Of a stretch of DNA of 64,000 bases, positions 53,487 to 62,534 are shown in pieces (positions within the stretch are counted from its first letter, which is position 1; the number at the start of each line of letters is the position of its first letter). The stretch is from NCBI GenBank assembly GCA_963710865.1, contig CAVQBR010000002.1:1364001-1428000 (forward strand), written 5' to 3'. The stretch comes from PRDV01 sp963710865 (GTDB lineage: Bacteria; Babelota; Babeliae; Babelales; Babelaceae). The notes under the pieces are model-generated. The model ran no database searches, was not told the DNA's origin, and worked only from the letters and a program-made list of their open reading frames with translations. The position numbers and the translations under genes are program-made.

Positions 53487-53567
53487 GAATTCAGCTCACA
53501 TTATTTTAGTGGGGTTGACTCAACTTTCATCCAAGGGCTAGCATGGGATGAGGCTACAGGAGGATTT

Positions 53568-53615
53568 ATGGGTTGTTTTGCAGGCAGTCCGTTTTGCCAG
53601 AAATGTAGCCGGTGA
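53568..53615 (+). CDS. Possible 15-residue Cys-containing peptide
   Basis: ATG 53568 follows a strong AGGAGGA site (53559-53564) and encodes MGCFAGSPFCQKCSR, ending at TGA 53615. The same frame stays open further upstream with protein-like sequence (STFIQGLAWDEATGGF), so this may instead be the tail of a decayed gene. No conserved neighbour supports a leader-peptide role. Low confidence. Confidence 0.25.
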   Translation: MGCFAGSPFCQKCSR

Positions 53616-53876
53616 ACAGGATAGTTTACCTCGAAGGTGAGCGTCATGGGAGCCTGGTCTACTTTGTTAAGTGGGTCGAATGATTTAGTTGCCGGACCTA
53701 AGCGACTGCTTATTAGTATTATCTGGTCTGGTAGATTGGGGGATCAAGCTTTGGTTCATCATGGCTTCCTGGTACAAAAGGTGTGCACAACATTATTTTC
53801 AAGATAGGTTTTTCTGTGAGGGTTGCGAGTGAGGTGTGCTCAAAAAATTCTATTGGATGGGGACTCTGATGGCTAT

Positions 53877-53897
53877 CCTTGAATTTTGACCATGGAA
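53877..53897. repeat. 21-bp direct repeat, copy 1
   Basis: Identical 21-bp sequence beginning CCTTGAATTTTGACCATGG recurs at 53941-53961, 64 bp away. The pair is isolated in non-coding DNA; it may be an insertion-sequence end or a protein site. Confidence 0.7.
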
Positions 53898-53940
53898 TTC
53901 TAAAAGATGGCTGATTTTTGAGCATGAAAGTTGCAAACTA

Positions 53941-53961
53941 CCTTGAATTTTGACCATGGAA
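53941..53961. repeat. 21-bp direct repeat, copy 2
   Basis: Second copy of the repeat at 53877-53897. The 43 bp between the copies have no clear structure. Confidence 0.7.
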
Positions 53962-54641
53962 ATCATGAAGCGCTTTGTTAGTCGTTATTTCGGAGCACCT
54001 GCTTAAAAGCTTCGATTTCAGTCCTATTTTGCTTTGTTATATGTGGTTAGTTTGGGGTTGCGTTGAGAGCTCTTGAGAATTCAACTCTTGTATAGATAGC
54101 TTTTTCCTTCAAGACCTGTTACGAACGCTTTGAGAGCAGAGAGATTGCCGTCATACGATAAAATGAGGAATTGAGCTAAGGATGGATCGTTGAATCAACG
54201 ACCTAAGATATGGTCTAGATGAGCATCGGGTATGCTTGCCTGTTCAAGAATGAGCGGAAAAGCAGATTTTCTCGAAATTGTGAGAGAAGGTAGAGTAAGA
54301 ATATAACTCCCATATCTTCTTCAGGCAGGATCGTATAAGGCTCAGCAAATCTTAAGGTATCTAACTGGTCGGACGCTTTGCAATCGCTGCATTAACTGCT
54401 CTGCGAAGGAAGTAGTCAAATGCCCAATGGAACTATTTCAAGGTGTCACAAATTTATGTTATGGAAATCTATACCAGGATGCTGTTTTTTGGCTACTTGT
54501 TCGTTAAGCATAGTTGACCTTTTGAGGGTAACGAGAAAGTGTACCAGACTATTTGTTTTCTCATCTACTGCTAGTCTCTTGAAATCTCATCTTTATGAAG
54601 TGTATACTACTCAAAGAAGCATCGAAACTTGAAGGATCTCT

Positions 54642-55325
54642 ATGAATTATCTCTTGCTCTGTGTCTTTGTTTGCAGTCTTCTTGTTGCTGAGCCACCGCA
54701 AGAGGTCTCTGCGATAGAAGATCTCATGCGTGAACATGGTCTCTTAGCACGAATCTTACTGATTTATGAAACGATTGCAGAGAGTGCCAAACCGATTAAC
54801 GTTGTAGTGCTGAAGGAAGCTGCTCAGGTTATGCAAAGCTTCATTGAGGGCTATCATGAAAAGCTTGAAGAAGAATATATTTTCCCGATTTTGGCTAAAG
54901 AACCAGAGACGAAGAGCTTAGTAGAGACCCTCAAAGCTCAACACAACAGAGGACGTGAGGTAACTAAGACACTGATACATCTAAGTACCTGCAATCAAAC
55001 TCGTGCTATCAAAAAACAGATACAAATAGTCTTAAAAAGCTATATTCATATGTACAGAGTTCATGCTGCTCGGGAAGATACAGTAGCATTTCCTGCCTTT
55101 AAGAAGCATCTTACTTCATCCGAACTTGAAAAGCTTGGCGATAGTTTTGAAGAGGTTGAGAAGAAGCTTTTTCCCGGTGGTTTTGAGGGAATGCTGGAAC
55201 GCGTAAGCCAGCTTGAAAAAAAGCTCAACATCTATCAGCTTGCACAATTCACACCAAAAAAGCCTGTGAAGACTTTGTGTAGGTCTGCAAAGAGCAAAAA
55301 ACAAACGAATTCAGTACAGCTTTGA
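54642..55325 (+). CDS. Exported hemerythrin-like (HHE domain) protein
   Basis: A 227-residue protein with an N-terminal hydrophobic segment (LLLCVFVCSLLVA), so likely exported or anchored. Residues about 22-155 form the four-helix hemerythrin bundle with probable di-iron ligands: His32 (MREHGLL), His72 and Glu76 (GYHEKLEEEYIFP), His101 (AQHNRGRE), and His141 with Glu145 (RVHAAREDTVAFP). Such domains bind oxygen or nitric oxide or store iron. The C-terminal 60 residues are helical and basic. AAGGA precedes ATG 54642. The next genes downstream encode a molybdate/tungstate-type transporter; a link is not shown. Confidence 0.85.
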   Translation: MNYLLLCVFVCSLLVAEPPQEVSAIEDLMREHGLLARILLIYETIAESAKPINVVVLKEAAQVMQSFIEGYHEKLEEEYIFPILAKEPETKSLVETLKAQHNRGREVTKTLIHLSTCNQTRAIKKQIQIVLKSYIHMYRVHAAREDTVAFPAFKKHLTSSELEKLGDSFEEVEKKLFPGGFEGMLERVSQLEKKLNIYQLAQFTPKKPVKTLCRSAKSKKQTNSVQL

Positions 55326-55613
55326 GCTTGCATCCTTCACAATTGCTTTGTTCTCTAAGTGTTTTTGATAGCGAAGTTGTATGAAAGGCATTCATCCTAA
55401 GACATCAGCGTGCTTGCGTACAATTATTTCCCTATACAGAGGATTAACAATTTCTAATGAGTCTATGTTAACGGGACCTGCAGTACAAAATGTTTTAAGA
55501 CAGCTGGTATACAATTCCTAGATAGTCTTTCTGAGGTACGCATGATATCTTTTTTTGCTAAATCTAGCATTGACGATTGCTCTCTGTGTAGACTGTGTGC
55601 ATAAGGAGGATTT

Positions 55614-56432
55614 ATGAAACGGGTAATACGACTGATATTTATGTCGACGTTATATATGCTGAGCATCAGCTTACTGATCTGGTATGTAGGGATTTTTTCC
55701 TATCAATACATTGCTGCTTGGGGTAGGACTACTGAAGTTTTATCAGCGATGGCCACGCCGAGAATTTTGAGTGCTTTGTGGATCAGTCTGACAACCTCTG
55801 TTGTGACCTCGGTATTTGCTATTTTTTTTGGTGTTCCGCTGGCTTATACTTTTGCAACGAAGGAATTTAAGGGTAAGCAGTTACTCAAGACGTTGTCGAT
55901 TGATTTACCGCAGACATTTCCTCCCGTTGCAGTGGGTATTATTTTACTGATACTTCTGGGGCCACAGTCTCCCTTGGATATTAATATTGCTTATACCTAT
56001 ACCGCGCTGGTACTTGCTAAGTTCTTTGTTTCCGCTCCCTTTGTTATCGCGTTTGCAACTCGTAAATTTAAGGAAGTTCGTGAGACAGAGCTCGATATCA
56101 TAGCCAGAACGTTAGGAGCTAATGAATGGCAGATCTTTTGGACGGTGTTTATCCCGTTAGCAATGAAAGATATACTTGCGGGAACTTCGCTCTGTTGGGC
56201 ACGAGCTATGGGTGAGCTGGGAGGAGGATTGATTTTTGCAGGGCTCATTCCTTTTAAGACCGAAGATATTCCTATGTTCATTGCAACACATCCTCAAGAA
56301 ATAGCTGCAGCATTAGCTGCAACTATGCTTGTTACTACAGCTTCGATTATTGCGCTCTTATTATTTAAAAAATTATACAGGGAAGTGGTTCATGGAAGGT
56401 CTGTCTCTTCGCAACCTCACAGCAGGATATAA
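55614..56432 (+). CDS. ABC transporter permease, molybdate/tungstate (ModB/WtpB) type
   Basis: A 272-residue inner-membrane permease with five to six helices and the cytosolic EAA-type loop (ELDIIARTLGANEWQIFWTV) followed by FIPLAMKDILAGTSLCWARAMGELGGGLIFAG, quoted in parts. The ARAMGELGG stretch is characteristic of ModB, CysT and WtpB permeases. The ion (molybdate, tungstate or sulphate) cannot be fixed. AAGGAGG precedes ATG 55614. The ATPase gene overlaps by 41 bases. No periplasmic binding protein gene lies nearby. Confidence 0.88.
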   Translation: MKRVIRLIFMSTLYMLSISLLIWYVGIFSYQYIAAWGRTTEVLSAMATPRILSALWISLTTSVVTSVFAIFFGVPLAYTFATKEFKGKQLLKTLSIDLPQTFPPVAVGIILLILLGPQSPLDINIAYTYTALVLAKFFVSAPFVIAFATRKFKEVRETELDIIARTLGANEWQIFWTVFIPLAMKDILAGTSLCWARAMGELGGGLIFAGLIPFKTEDIPMFIATHPQEIAAALAATMLVTTASIIALLLFKKLYREVVHGRSVSSQPHSRI

Positions 56433-57123
56433 TAGCAAGCCTGTATTTATGGACCTGAGTTTGGAGGTGCCAGCAGCTACGACATTGGTGCTTATGGGTG
56501 TCTCAGGGAGTGGTAAAACCACCTTACTCAAGACTATTCTGGGAATAGTTACGCCTACTGCGGGTTCAGTATTTTTGCAGGGACGAGATATTACCTCACT
56601 TCCTATAGAAGAACGGAATATCGGCTATCTTGCGCAAAACTATGGTCTATTTCCTCATATGTCCGTTGCTGAAAACGTAGCATATGGCTTGCGCGTACGG
56701 GGTGCTTCCATTGAAGAGCAAGACGCTGTGGTGAGTCAGATGCTTAAACTCGTTGAGCTCGATGGGTATGAGGGGAGAAGTATCCATGATCTTTCTGGGG
56801 GAGAGCAACAGCGGGTAGGGCTAGCTCGCGCGTTAGCGGTTAAACCAGCATTATTTTTACTTGATGAGCCTCTTTCAAACATAGATCAGGCTACGAAGTT
56901 TGATGTAGCACGGGATATGAAAAAGCTCTTTTCTCTTTTGAATATTCCTATCATCTTAGTAACTCACCAATATGAGGATGTCCAATTCTTTGGCAGCTCA
57001 GTTGCTATTATGATTCGGGGAGTTATCGAACAACAAGGCAGCTATCAAGAGATCGTAAATAATCCCAAGACTCCCTTTATTAAACGCCTAGTCACGCCAT
57101 TTTCGCATAATCAGAGCATGTAG
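56392..57123 (+). CDS. ABC transporter ATP-binding protein partnering the ModB-type permease
   Basis: A 243-residue ATPase from ATG 56392 (GGGAAG upstream): Walker A LMGVSGSGKTTLLK, Q-loop YLAQNYGLFPHMS, signature LSGGEQQRVGLARAL, Walker B LFLLDEPLSNID, switch His in THQYEDVQFF. It lacks the C-terminal TOBE domain of long ModC proteins, closer to WtpC-like short forms. Its 3' end overlaps the flippase-like gene on the other strand by 13 bases. Confidence 0.92.
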   Translation: MEGLSLRNLTAGYNSKPVFMDLSLEVPAATTLVLMGVSGSGKTTLLKTILGIVTPTAGSVFLQGRDITSLPIEERNIGYLAQNYGLFPHMSVAENVAYGLRVRGASIEEQDAVVSQMLKLVELDGYEGRSIHDLSGGEQQRVGLARALAVKPALFLLDEPLSNIDQATKFDVARDMKKLFSLLNIPIILVTHQYEDVQFFGSSVAIMIRGVIEQQGSYQEIVNNPKTPFIKRLVTPFSHNQSM

Positions 57124-58460
57124 AAAAGTGCTGAGACACCCGCCGCTATGAGTACTGTCCGCATATCAGGGGCCAATGAAGGCCAAATATTCCATCGATA
57201 GAATGATACTATAGTTATGGCCAGGAGGGTTATGCTGCGAAGGATGATAACAGTAAGGAGAATTGTTACCGGCGAGAGTATTTGGGGAAGTACTGCATAC
57301 AAGAGTCCAAAGCTGAGTGCGTTCATAAGAAGATAATAATGCGCTTGTTCTTCAAAAATATACCATTTCTCGTAGAGGATAAAGAAGCTCTCGAAAAAGC
57401 TTAATATAAGCAAAAAATACAAAAGCGACCAGGTGACGAACGTTCCCGAGGTCACTTGCATAAGCGCTATCTTTTTTCCATTAATACTTAGAAAGATAAA
57501 CAAGGCGTAGAGTGCCTGATTGAAATAAAAGGAGAGATAGGAGAATGCCTTTTGCTGTGTCTCTGCTGAATGGGACTTTAAATGGGCAAGAAGGGCATTA
57601 CTGGATATGCCAAATACCTTTTGAGCAATAAGCGTAATCCAGTATGAGATACTTGTCAGTACTTTTAAGAGACTTGCTTGCTCGATGCCAAACCGTTGAG
57701 CGCATACGGGGACAAGAAAGTTTCCCGAAAAAAGCTGATGAAGGCAATTGAGTGCCCAGACGGATAGGCGTGTTTTATACATGCGAGGAAGATCTAAGCG
57801 CTGAGTAACGCCTTCCGGCAGTCTCTCATATATATGGGAAAGGCCGAAGAAGAGCACCAATAGCTGAATAAGCGAAACGCCGCTAATAAGTGCCCAGCAG
57901 TAAGGGAGTGAAAGATATCCTGAAAAGGCAGCGAGTACCATAAGAGAAAGATTGATTGCCATGCCTAAAAGATCGATAAGGGCAGTGAGCCGTGTATAAA
58001 ACATAAGTTGCAGAAAGTACTTACAGGTTCTTCTGATACTTTCGCTTACAAATCCTATATAGACAAGAGGCAAGGTGCCGTTAAAAGTGTGTAAAAGAGG
58101 AAGATACTTCGTAAGCAAAGGAAAGGTGAAATATACAAGGCCACCGCTGGTGCTTACCAGTAAGAATTGTGGGATGAGTACATGGGCTATAAAAGCTTTA
58201 AAGCTTTGCTTATTGCGCGTAAATGTTTCGAGAAAAGGAGCAAGCGTAGAATCAAGACCGAAATTGACAACGACAATAGCTAGATAAAAAAGCGAGAGTG
58301 TGCAGCCCAACGTGCCATGGAGCTCAGCGCCGGCAAAGCTTCTTAAAAACAGGTGGTAGAGAATAAGGAGTCCTTGGCTCCCTCCAGAGTCGATAAAATT
58401 CCAGAGAAGCCCCTTTTTATAGAGATGAGTAAATGGAAGAGAAAACCTTTTTGTGCTCAT
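57111..58460 (-). CDS. Multi-spanning membrane protein, polysaccharide flippase-like (MOP superfamily)
   Basis: A 449-residue protein with about twelve to fourteen hydrophobic helices and short loops, laid out like Wzx/MATE flippases: N-terminal LLWNFIDSGGSQGLLILYHL and paired helices to the end (TILLTVIILRSITLLAITIV). No specific motif fixes the family; lipid-linked sugar export is a reasonable inference given uppP and murF, but an S-layer or drug exporter is possible. GGAG precedes ATG 58460, divergent from carD. No glycosyltransferases nearby. Confidence 0.65.
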   Translation of the reverse strand: MSTKRFSLPFTHLYKKGLLWNFIDSGGSQGLLILYHLFLRSFAGAELHGTLGCTLSLFYLAIVVVNFGLDSTLAPFLETFTRNKQSFKAFIAHVLIPQFLLVSTSGGLVYFTFPLLTKYLPLLHTFNGTLPLVYIGFVSESIRRTCKYFLQLMFYTRLTALIDLLGMAINLSLMVLAAFSGYLSLPYCWALISGVSLIQLLVLFFGLSHIYERLPEGVTQRLDLPRMYKTRLSVWALNCLHQLFSGNFLVPVCAQRFGIEQASLLKVLTSISYWITLIAQKVFGISSNALLAHLKSHSAETQQKAFSYLSFYFNQALYALFIFLSINGKKIALMQVTSGTFVTWSLLYFLLILSFFESFFILYEKWYIFEEQAHYYLLMNALSFGLLYAVLPQILSPVTILLTVIILRSITLLAITIVSFYRWNIWPSLAPDMRTVLIAAGVSALFYML

Positions 58461-58574
58461 GGGCTCCTAGTTCTAGTGAAAAAGAATCTACCGCTAGTAT
58501 AAACCGAAAATGCATGTTATACTACTTAACAGGCACAAGGCTGCGGTTCACAAGCCTTTGTAGGGGTTATACTC

Positions 58575-59099
58575 ATGTTTTTACTAGAAGAAAAAGTTGT
58601 CTATCCAGGTCATGGTGTAGCGAAAATTAACCGAATACTTACGAAATTAGTCGGTGGTGACAAAGCTTCATTTTATGAACTGGTTTTTTTAAATAAAGAT
58701 ATGACCGTGCTCGTACCTACAGACAATGCTGATGCTGTTGGACTGAGACCTTTAAGTTCTCATGAATGCATTCAAGATGTCTTACAAATGCTTACGACTC
58801 CAGCACAATGTATATCTCAGACTGAGTTTACGGCAAGCAATTGGAATAAGCGAAATAAAGAATATCAACTCAAGCTCAAGACGGGAACACTCAGAGAACT
58901 TTCTGAAATATACCGTGATCTTCATTTCATCGCTGGTCATAAAGAGCTCTCCTTTGGTGAGAAGCATCTCTTGCAGCAAATCGAATCGCTTCTCGTCGAA
59001 GAAATATCGTTAGTTGAGCAACTGGGCCAAGAGAAAACTATGGAGCATTTACGGTCTCTCTGTTCAGCTCACAAAACAATTGAACATTCGTTCTTTTAA
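58575..59099 (+). CDS. carD: CarD/CdnL-family transcription regulator
   Basis: CarD-type proteins bind the RNA polymerase beta lobe and stabilise open promoter complexes, notably of rRNA genes. The 174-residue protein has the N-terminal RNAP-interaction Tudor fold (FLLEEKVVYPGHGVAKINRI, with FYELVFLNKDMTVLVPT) and a helical C-terminal DNA-binding domain (LSEIYRDLHFIAGHKELSFG). First gene of an operon with miaA (three-base gap), a SPOR-like protein and ppiD. Confidence 0.93.
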   Translation: MFLLEEKVVYPGHGVAKINRILTKLVGGDKASFYELVFLNKDMTVLVPTDNADAVGLRPLSSHECIQDVLQMLTTPAQCISQTEFTASNWNKRNKEYQLKLKTGTLRELSEIYRDLHFIAGHKELSFGEKHLLQQIESLLVEEISLVEQLGQEKTMEHLRSLCSAHKTIEHSFF

Positions 59100-59102
59100 A
59101 CA

Positions 59103-60038
59103 ATGCGTCCTTTTTTTATTGTTATTGCGGGTCCTACTGGCGTTGGTAAATCGGATTTTGCTTTGCAGCTTGCTCAGCAGCTCTCTTTTCCTGTTGAGCT
59201 TATCAATGCAGATATGGGGCAATTATATACCCCTCTTTCTCTCGGTACTGCTAAGCCTGATTACAAGCATGAGCCTGTAGTACACCATTTATTTGATTGC
59301 CTTGATGAACCTCGAGATTATACCGTGCATGAGTTTAGGCAGGCTGTTGTGCAGGTTATGCAGGAGCTCTGGGCGCGAGGAGTTGTTCCACTGATTGTTG
59401 GTGGATCAAGTTTTTATGTACAGTCTCTTTTTTTTCCACCATTAGCCGCAGCTGAGCAGATTCATGTAGATGATAGAAGCACAGAGCAGCTCTGGGCTGA
59501 ACTCTGTACGTATGACCCTGAGCGAGCTAAGCAGATTCATCCACATGATCGATATCGCATTGTGCGAGCTCTCGCGCTTTGGCATTCGGGTACTGTTCCG
59601 TCAACGCAGGTGCCGGTATTCGATCCTCCTGGGAACTGTTTTTTTTACTATCTTGTCCGCGAAAGAGCTGAGCTCTATGATCGGATTAATAGGCGAGTGC
59701 GACAGATGTTCGATGCAGGATGGCTAGAGGAAGTGCAGCACCTTGATGCATCGTGGCGCACCTTTTTAAGACGTAAGAAATTAATTGGATATCCTGAGAT
59801 TATTGAGTATCTTGAAACGCGAACATTGACTTTTGAACAGTTAGTTGATGAAATAAGCACAAAGACGCGGGCCTATGCAAAACGGCAGATAACGTTTTGG
59901 CGAATGCTTCAAAAGAAGCTTGTTGCGGCAGATCCCGAGCACACAGTGTTGCGTAGAGTTGCAGAGCTCAACTTGACAGGATCGCACGATGAGGTATATA
60001 TTAAACAACTTGTACGAGAGTTAGAAGAAGGATACTGA
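59103..60038 (+). CDS. miaA: tRNA dimethylallyltransferase MiaA
   Basis: Transfers dimethylallyl from DMAPP to N6 of A37 in tRNAs reading UNN codons. 311 residues with P-loop VIAGPTGVGKSDFALQLA, SLGTAKP and HLFDCLDEPRDYTV, the catalytic segment PLIVGGSSFYVQSL, DRYRIVRALALWHSGTVPS and RKKLIGYPEIIEYLE plus TKTRAYAKRQITFWRML (tRNA binding). Full length. Follows carD closely, overlapping the next gene by one base (TGATG). Confidence 0.97.
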   Translation: MRPFFIVIAGPTGVGKSDFALQLAQQLSFPVELINADMGQLYTPLSLGTAKPDYKHEPVVHHLFDCLDEPRDYTVHEFRQAVVQVMQELWARGVVPLIVGGSSFYVQSLFFPPLAAAEQIHVDDRSTEQLWAELCTYDPERAKQIHPHDRYRIVRALALWHSGTVPSTQVPVFDPPGNCFFYYLVRERAELYDRINRRVRQMFDAGWLEEVQHLDASWRTFLRRKKLIGYPEIIEYLETRTLTFEQLVDEISTKTRAYAKRQITFWRMLQKKLVAADPEHTVLRRVAELNLTGSHDEVYIKQLVRELEEGY

Positions 60039-60442
60039 TGCCATACGATGTATATAAACGTGTAGAACTGAGTCAGCAGCAGGTTGGCGCATTAGCGTCA
60101 ATAGCTCTTCTGAGTATGTTCTTTGTGTTTATGGTCGGATACCGGTGTGGAAAAACTTGCTCTGATGAGCTGACGACCGATTCGTTTGGTGATAGACTCT
60201 ATTATACGTTTGTGTGTGGAAGGGAGCCACTCTTCGAAGAGGTTGTCCAAAGTGCGCATACTGAGCTCTATATGAGTGAACATGAGGCTCACCAAGCGGT
60301 AGCACGTCTTGCACTGCGGGGGCTGAAAGCTCACTATGCAGTGCAGGAAAGTAGTACAGTAGGTGGTACACTGTATCGCTGCTATCGCGTTCAAATTGAG
60401 AAAGCAGGAGAGGCAGATGCCTCGAGAGAGAGTAGTAAGTAA
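60038..60442 (+). CDS. Small membrane protein with SPOR-like C-terminal domain
   Basis: A 134-residue bitopic protein: short cytosolic start, one helix (VGALASIALLSMFFVFMVGY), then an outside domain of about 70 residues with MSEHEAHQAVARLALRGLKA and GTLYRCYRVQIEKAG, resembling the alternating helix/strand pattern of SPOR domains that bind denuded peptidoglycan at the septum. Similarity is weak and the domain short. Position between miaA and ppiD gives no direct functional hint. A role in envelope or division is inferred only. Confidence 0.6.
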   Translation: MPYDVYKRVELSQQQVGALASIALLSMFFVFMVGYRCGKTCSDELTTDSFGDRLYYTFVCGREPLFEEVVQSAHTELYMSEHEAHQAVARLALRGLKAHYAVQESSTVGGTLYRCYRVQIEKAGEADASRESSK

Positions 60443-60476
60443 TTGAAGAAACGACATAACAGAAAGGTATGAGATT

Positions 60477-62408
60477 ATGTTACAAATGTTACGGAATCAG
60501 ATAAAAAAGGGCGGTGCGCGAGTTGTATTGTGGCTTACACTGTTCTCGTTAGTTGCTGGGTCGCTATTTACCTTTGTAGGGTTTTCACGAAAGTTTAGCG
60601 GTACGAGTATTGCTACCGTCAATGGGCTCGATATTGGAGCAATGGAATTTAGAAGAAAGTATGCTGAGGTACTCCATAGTATCCAGCAGATACGTCAAAT
60701 GTATGGTCCTCAAGCCGAAATGGTTCTCAAAATGTATGGCTTGGATTCAAAGCCAGAAGAATTTGTGCAAGAATCATTGATTACTGAGAAGGTCATGCAA
60801 TCTGCTGCTGATCAGCTGGGAGCAGAGGTAAGCAAGGAGTATGTGCAAACGAAGTTGCGAGATCCTCTCTTCGTCAGAGAATATTTGGGGAACTTAATTC
60901 CGCCTCAGGCGATTGTTGGAGGCACTCTCGATGTCGTAGCATTGAAATATAACTTGCAGCGGCTTGGTCTGACAGAAACTGAATTTGAAGAAGCCCTTTA
61001 TGAGACGATGAAGCGCGTGCTATTAGAGCACCTCGTTACTGCTTCACTCTACATACCACAGGGGCTTGTTAAGCAAGCTTACGAGCAGCGCTATCTCAAA
61101 CGAAAGTTTGCAGTTCTTTCGGTAGCTCTTGATGACTACCTCAAGAAAGTACCAACTGCACAGAGCGATGCTGATGTTCAAGCGTATTATGAAAGCAATA
61201 AGGCGCAGTATCGTATCCCAGAAAAACGTTCGGGTAAGCAGTGGCTTTTTGATGCAGCCAACTATGGAATACTCCTCACTGATAAAGAGATCGAGGAAGC
61301 GTATCATAAAAGAAAGCGAAGCTATATTGAAAAGCCTGAAGAGCTTGATGTAGAACGTATTGTCTTTCCGTTTACCGAGAAAAATAAGATTGAAGTGCGT
61401 GGAAAAGCACAAGAGATCTTAAAACAGGTAAAAGAGAAACCGGATACTTTTGCAGCTGTAGCGGAACAGTATTCGCCTACCAAAAAGAAGCAGACATTAG
61501 TACAGGGTCAATCCAATGCTGTGCTAGAAAAAATAGCCTTTGGCCTGAAAAAAGATGAAATTTCTCCTGTTATTGAAACGCACGAAGGGTTTGAAATACT
61601 CAAGCTGATAGAAAAGAAAGGACCGTTCTTCAAGCCACTTGAAAAGGTAAAAGATACTCTCGTTAAAGCGCTTAAACAAGAAAAGTTTATGCGTGAATTT
61701 AACCAAAATGGTCAGCGCGTCATCAGTCAGGCGAAAGATCTACCGGAAGTTCTTACGAAATTCATCGCAGAGAAAGGTGGCAAGTTGTCCCAGCTGGATG
61801 CAGTAGTACGTGACGGTACGCCAAGAATCGCAAAACTCTTTGGTATACAAAAACCTGGTGATTATGCCTTTGCTGAAGCAGAGGGTAACGGCTATATTCT
61901 GCAGCTTTCTGCTATTACGCCAAGTGTGATTCCGCCTCTGGCAGATATCAAAGAAAAAGTGATTCAAGATCTTCGCAAGGATAAAGCTCAAAAAGCACTT
62001 ACTGCTGATTTAGATGCTATCCAAGCAAAACTAAAAACTGGAGTTTCTCTTGAGCAAGCAGCTAAAGAGATTAAAGGTTCTGTAGATAAAACAGATTGGG
62101 TAAATCCTGCAGCTCCCTCAGCTCTTGATGCTCTCTCTGCTAAAGGACTGCCAGTTGATCGCGTGCTTACGCTCGTGCGAGATCATGACGTATTGCGAGA
62201 GGTAACACCTACTCACGGCTATCTCATTGAGCTTACTGAGAAGGAACCGATTAACGAGAAAGACTTTGCTGACAAAAAAAGACTGGTTGAATATCAGCTC
62301 CATCAGCGTGAAGCACAGTCTCTCCTTGGTTCTGTTATGGGATCATTGAGAAATCGTGCTAAGATTACTGTGAACGAACAACTCATGAAGCAATCTGCTC
62401 GAGTCTAG
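60477..62408 (+). CDS. ppiD: Periplasmic PpiD/SurA-type peptidyl-prolyl isomerase
   Basis: Membrane-anchored chaperone with parvulin domain, assisting outer-membrane and secreted proteins. 643 residues: a single N-terminal membrane helix (VVLWLTLFSLVAGSLFTFVG), SurA-N-like helical region to about 250 (ATVNGLDIGAMEFRRKYAEV), a parvulin domain (about 285-385, LDVERIVFPF to HEGFEILKLIEKKG), and a second long helical half. Layout equals PpiD. The many outer-membrane barrels and exported proteins in this window would be natural clients. GAAAGG lies upstream; a strong terminator follows. Confidence 0.9.
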   Translation: MLQMLRNQIKKGGARVVLWLTLFSLVAGSLFTFVGFSRKFSGTSIATVNGLDIGAMEFRRKYAEVLHSIQQIRQMYGPQAEMVLKMYGLDSKPEEFVQESLITEKVMQSAADQLGAEVSKEYVQTKLRDPLFVREYLGNLIPPQAIVGGTLDVVALKYNLQRLGLTETEFEEALYETMKRVLLEHLVTASLYIPQGLVKQAYEQRYLKRKFAVLSVALDDYLKKVPTAQSDADVQAYYESNKAQYRIPEKRSGKQWLFDAANYGILLTDKEIEEAYHKRKRSYIEKPEELDVERIVFPFTEKNKIEVRGKAQEILKQVKEKPDTFAAVAEQYSPTKKKQTLVQGQSNAVLEKIAFGLKKDEISPVIETHEGFEILKLIEKKGPFFKPLEKVKDTLVKALKQEKFMREFNQNGQRVISQAKDLPEVLTKFIAEKGGKLSQLDAVVRDGTPRIAKLFGIQKPGDYAFAEAEGNGYILQLSAITPSVIPPLADIKEKVIQDLRKDKAQKALTADLDAIQAKLKTGVSLEQAAKEIKGSVDKTDWVNPAAPSALDALSAKGLPVDRVLTLVRDHDVLREVTPTHGYLIELTEKEPINEKDFADKKRLVEYQLHQREAQSLLGSVMGSLRNRAKITVNEQLMKQSARV

Positions 62409-62422
62409 TTCATTTCAATTAC

Positions 62423-62456
62423 AAGCGGGTACAGTTTCAAAACTGTACCCGCTTTT
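62423..62456 (+). terminator. Strong terminator of the carD-ppiD operon
   Basis: A 15-base stem (AAGCGGGTACAGTTT with its complement) around a minimal loop, followed by TTTTGTTT, starting 15 bp after the ppiD stop codon. Confidence 0.95.
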
Positions 62457-62534
62457 GTTTCAATCGTTTTTTATTTCTTGGCTTTTCGATCTTCTTCGGT
62501 TCTCAGGATAAGGAATGTTTGAAACTTTGGTTAA

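Larger units (their letters stand above)
53487..54641. other. 1.15-kb spacer with repeats and a possible short ORF
   Basis: No full-size gene. It contains a 15-codon ORF with a strong ribosome site (53568) and two copies of a 21-bp direct repeat (listed separately). On the minus strand about 53925-53719 a short coding-like stretch (CTPFVPGSHDEPKLDPPIYQ) may be a relic. No RNA gene recognised. Confidence 0.45.

Noticed and set aside
53419..53520. CIRCE or sigma-32 heat-shock control of dnaK
   Set aside because: No inverted repeat of the CIRCE type and the promoter hexamers fit a housekeeping sigma factor.
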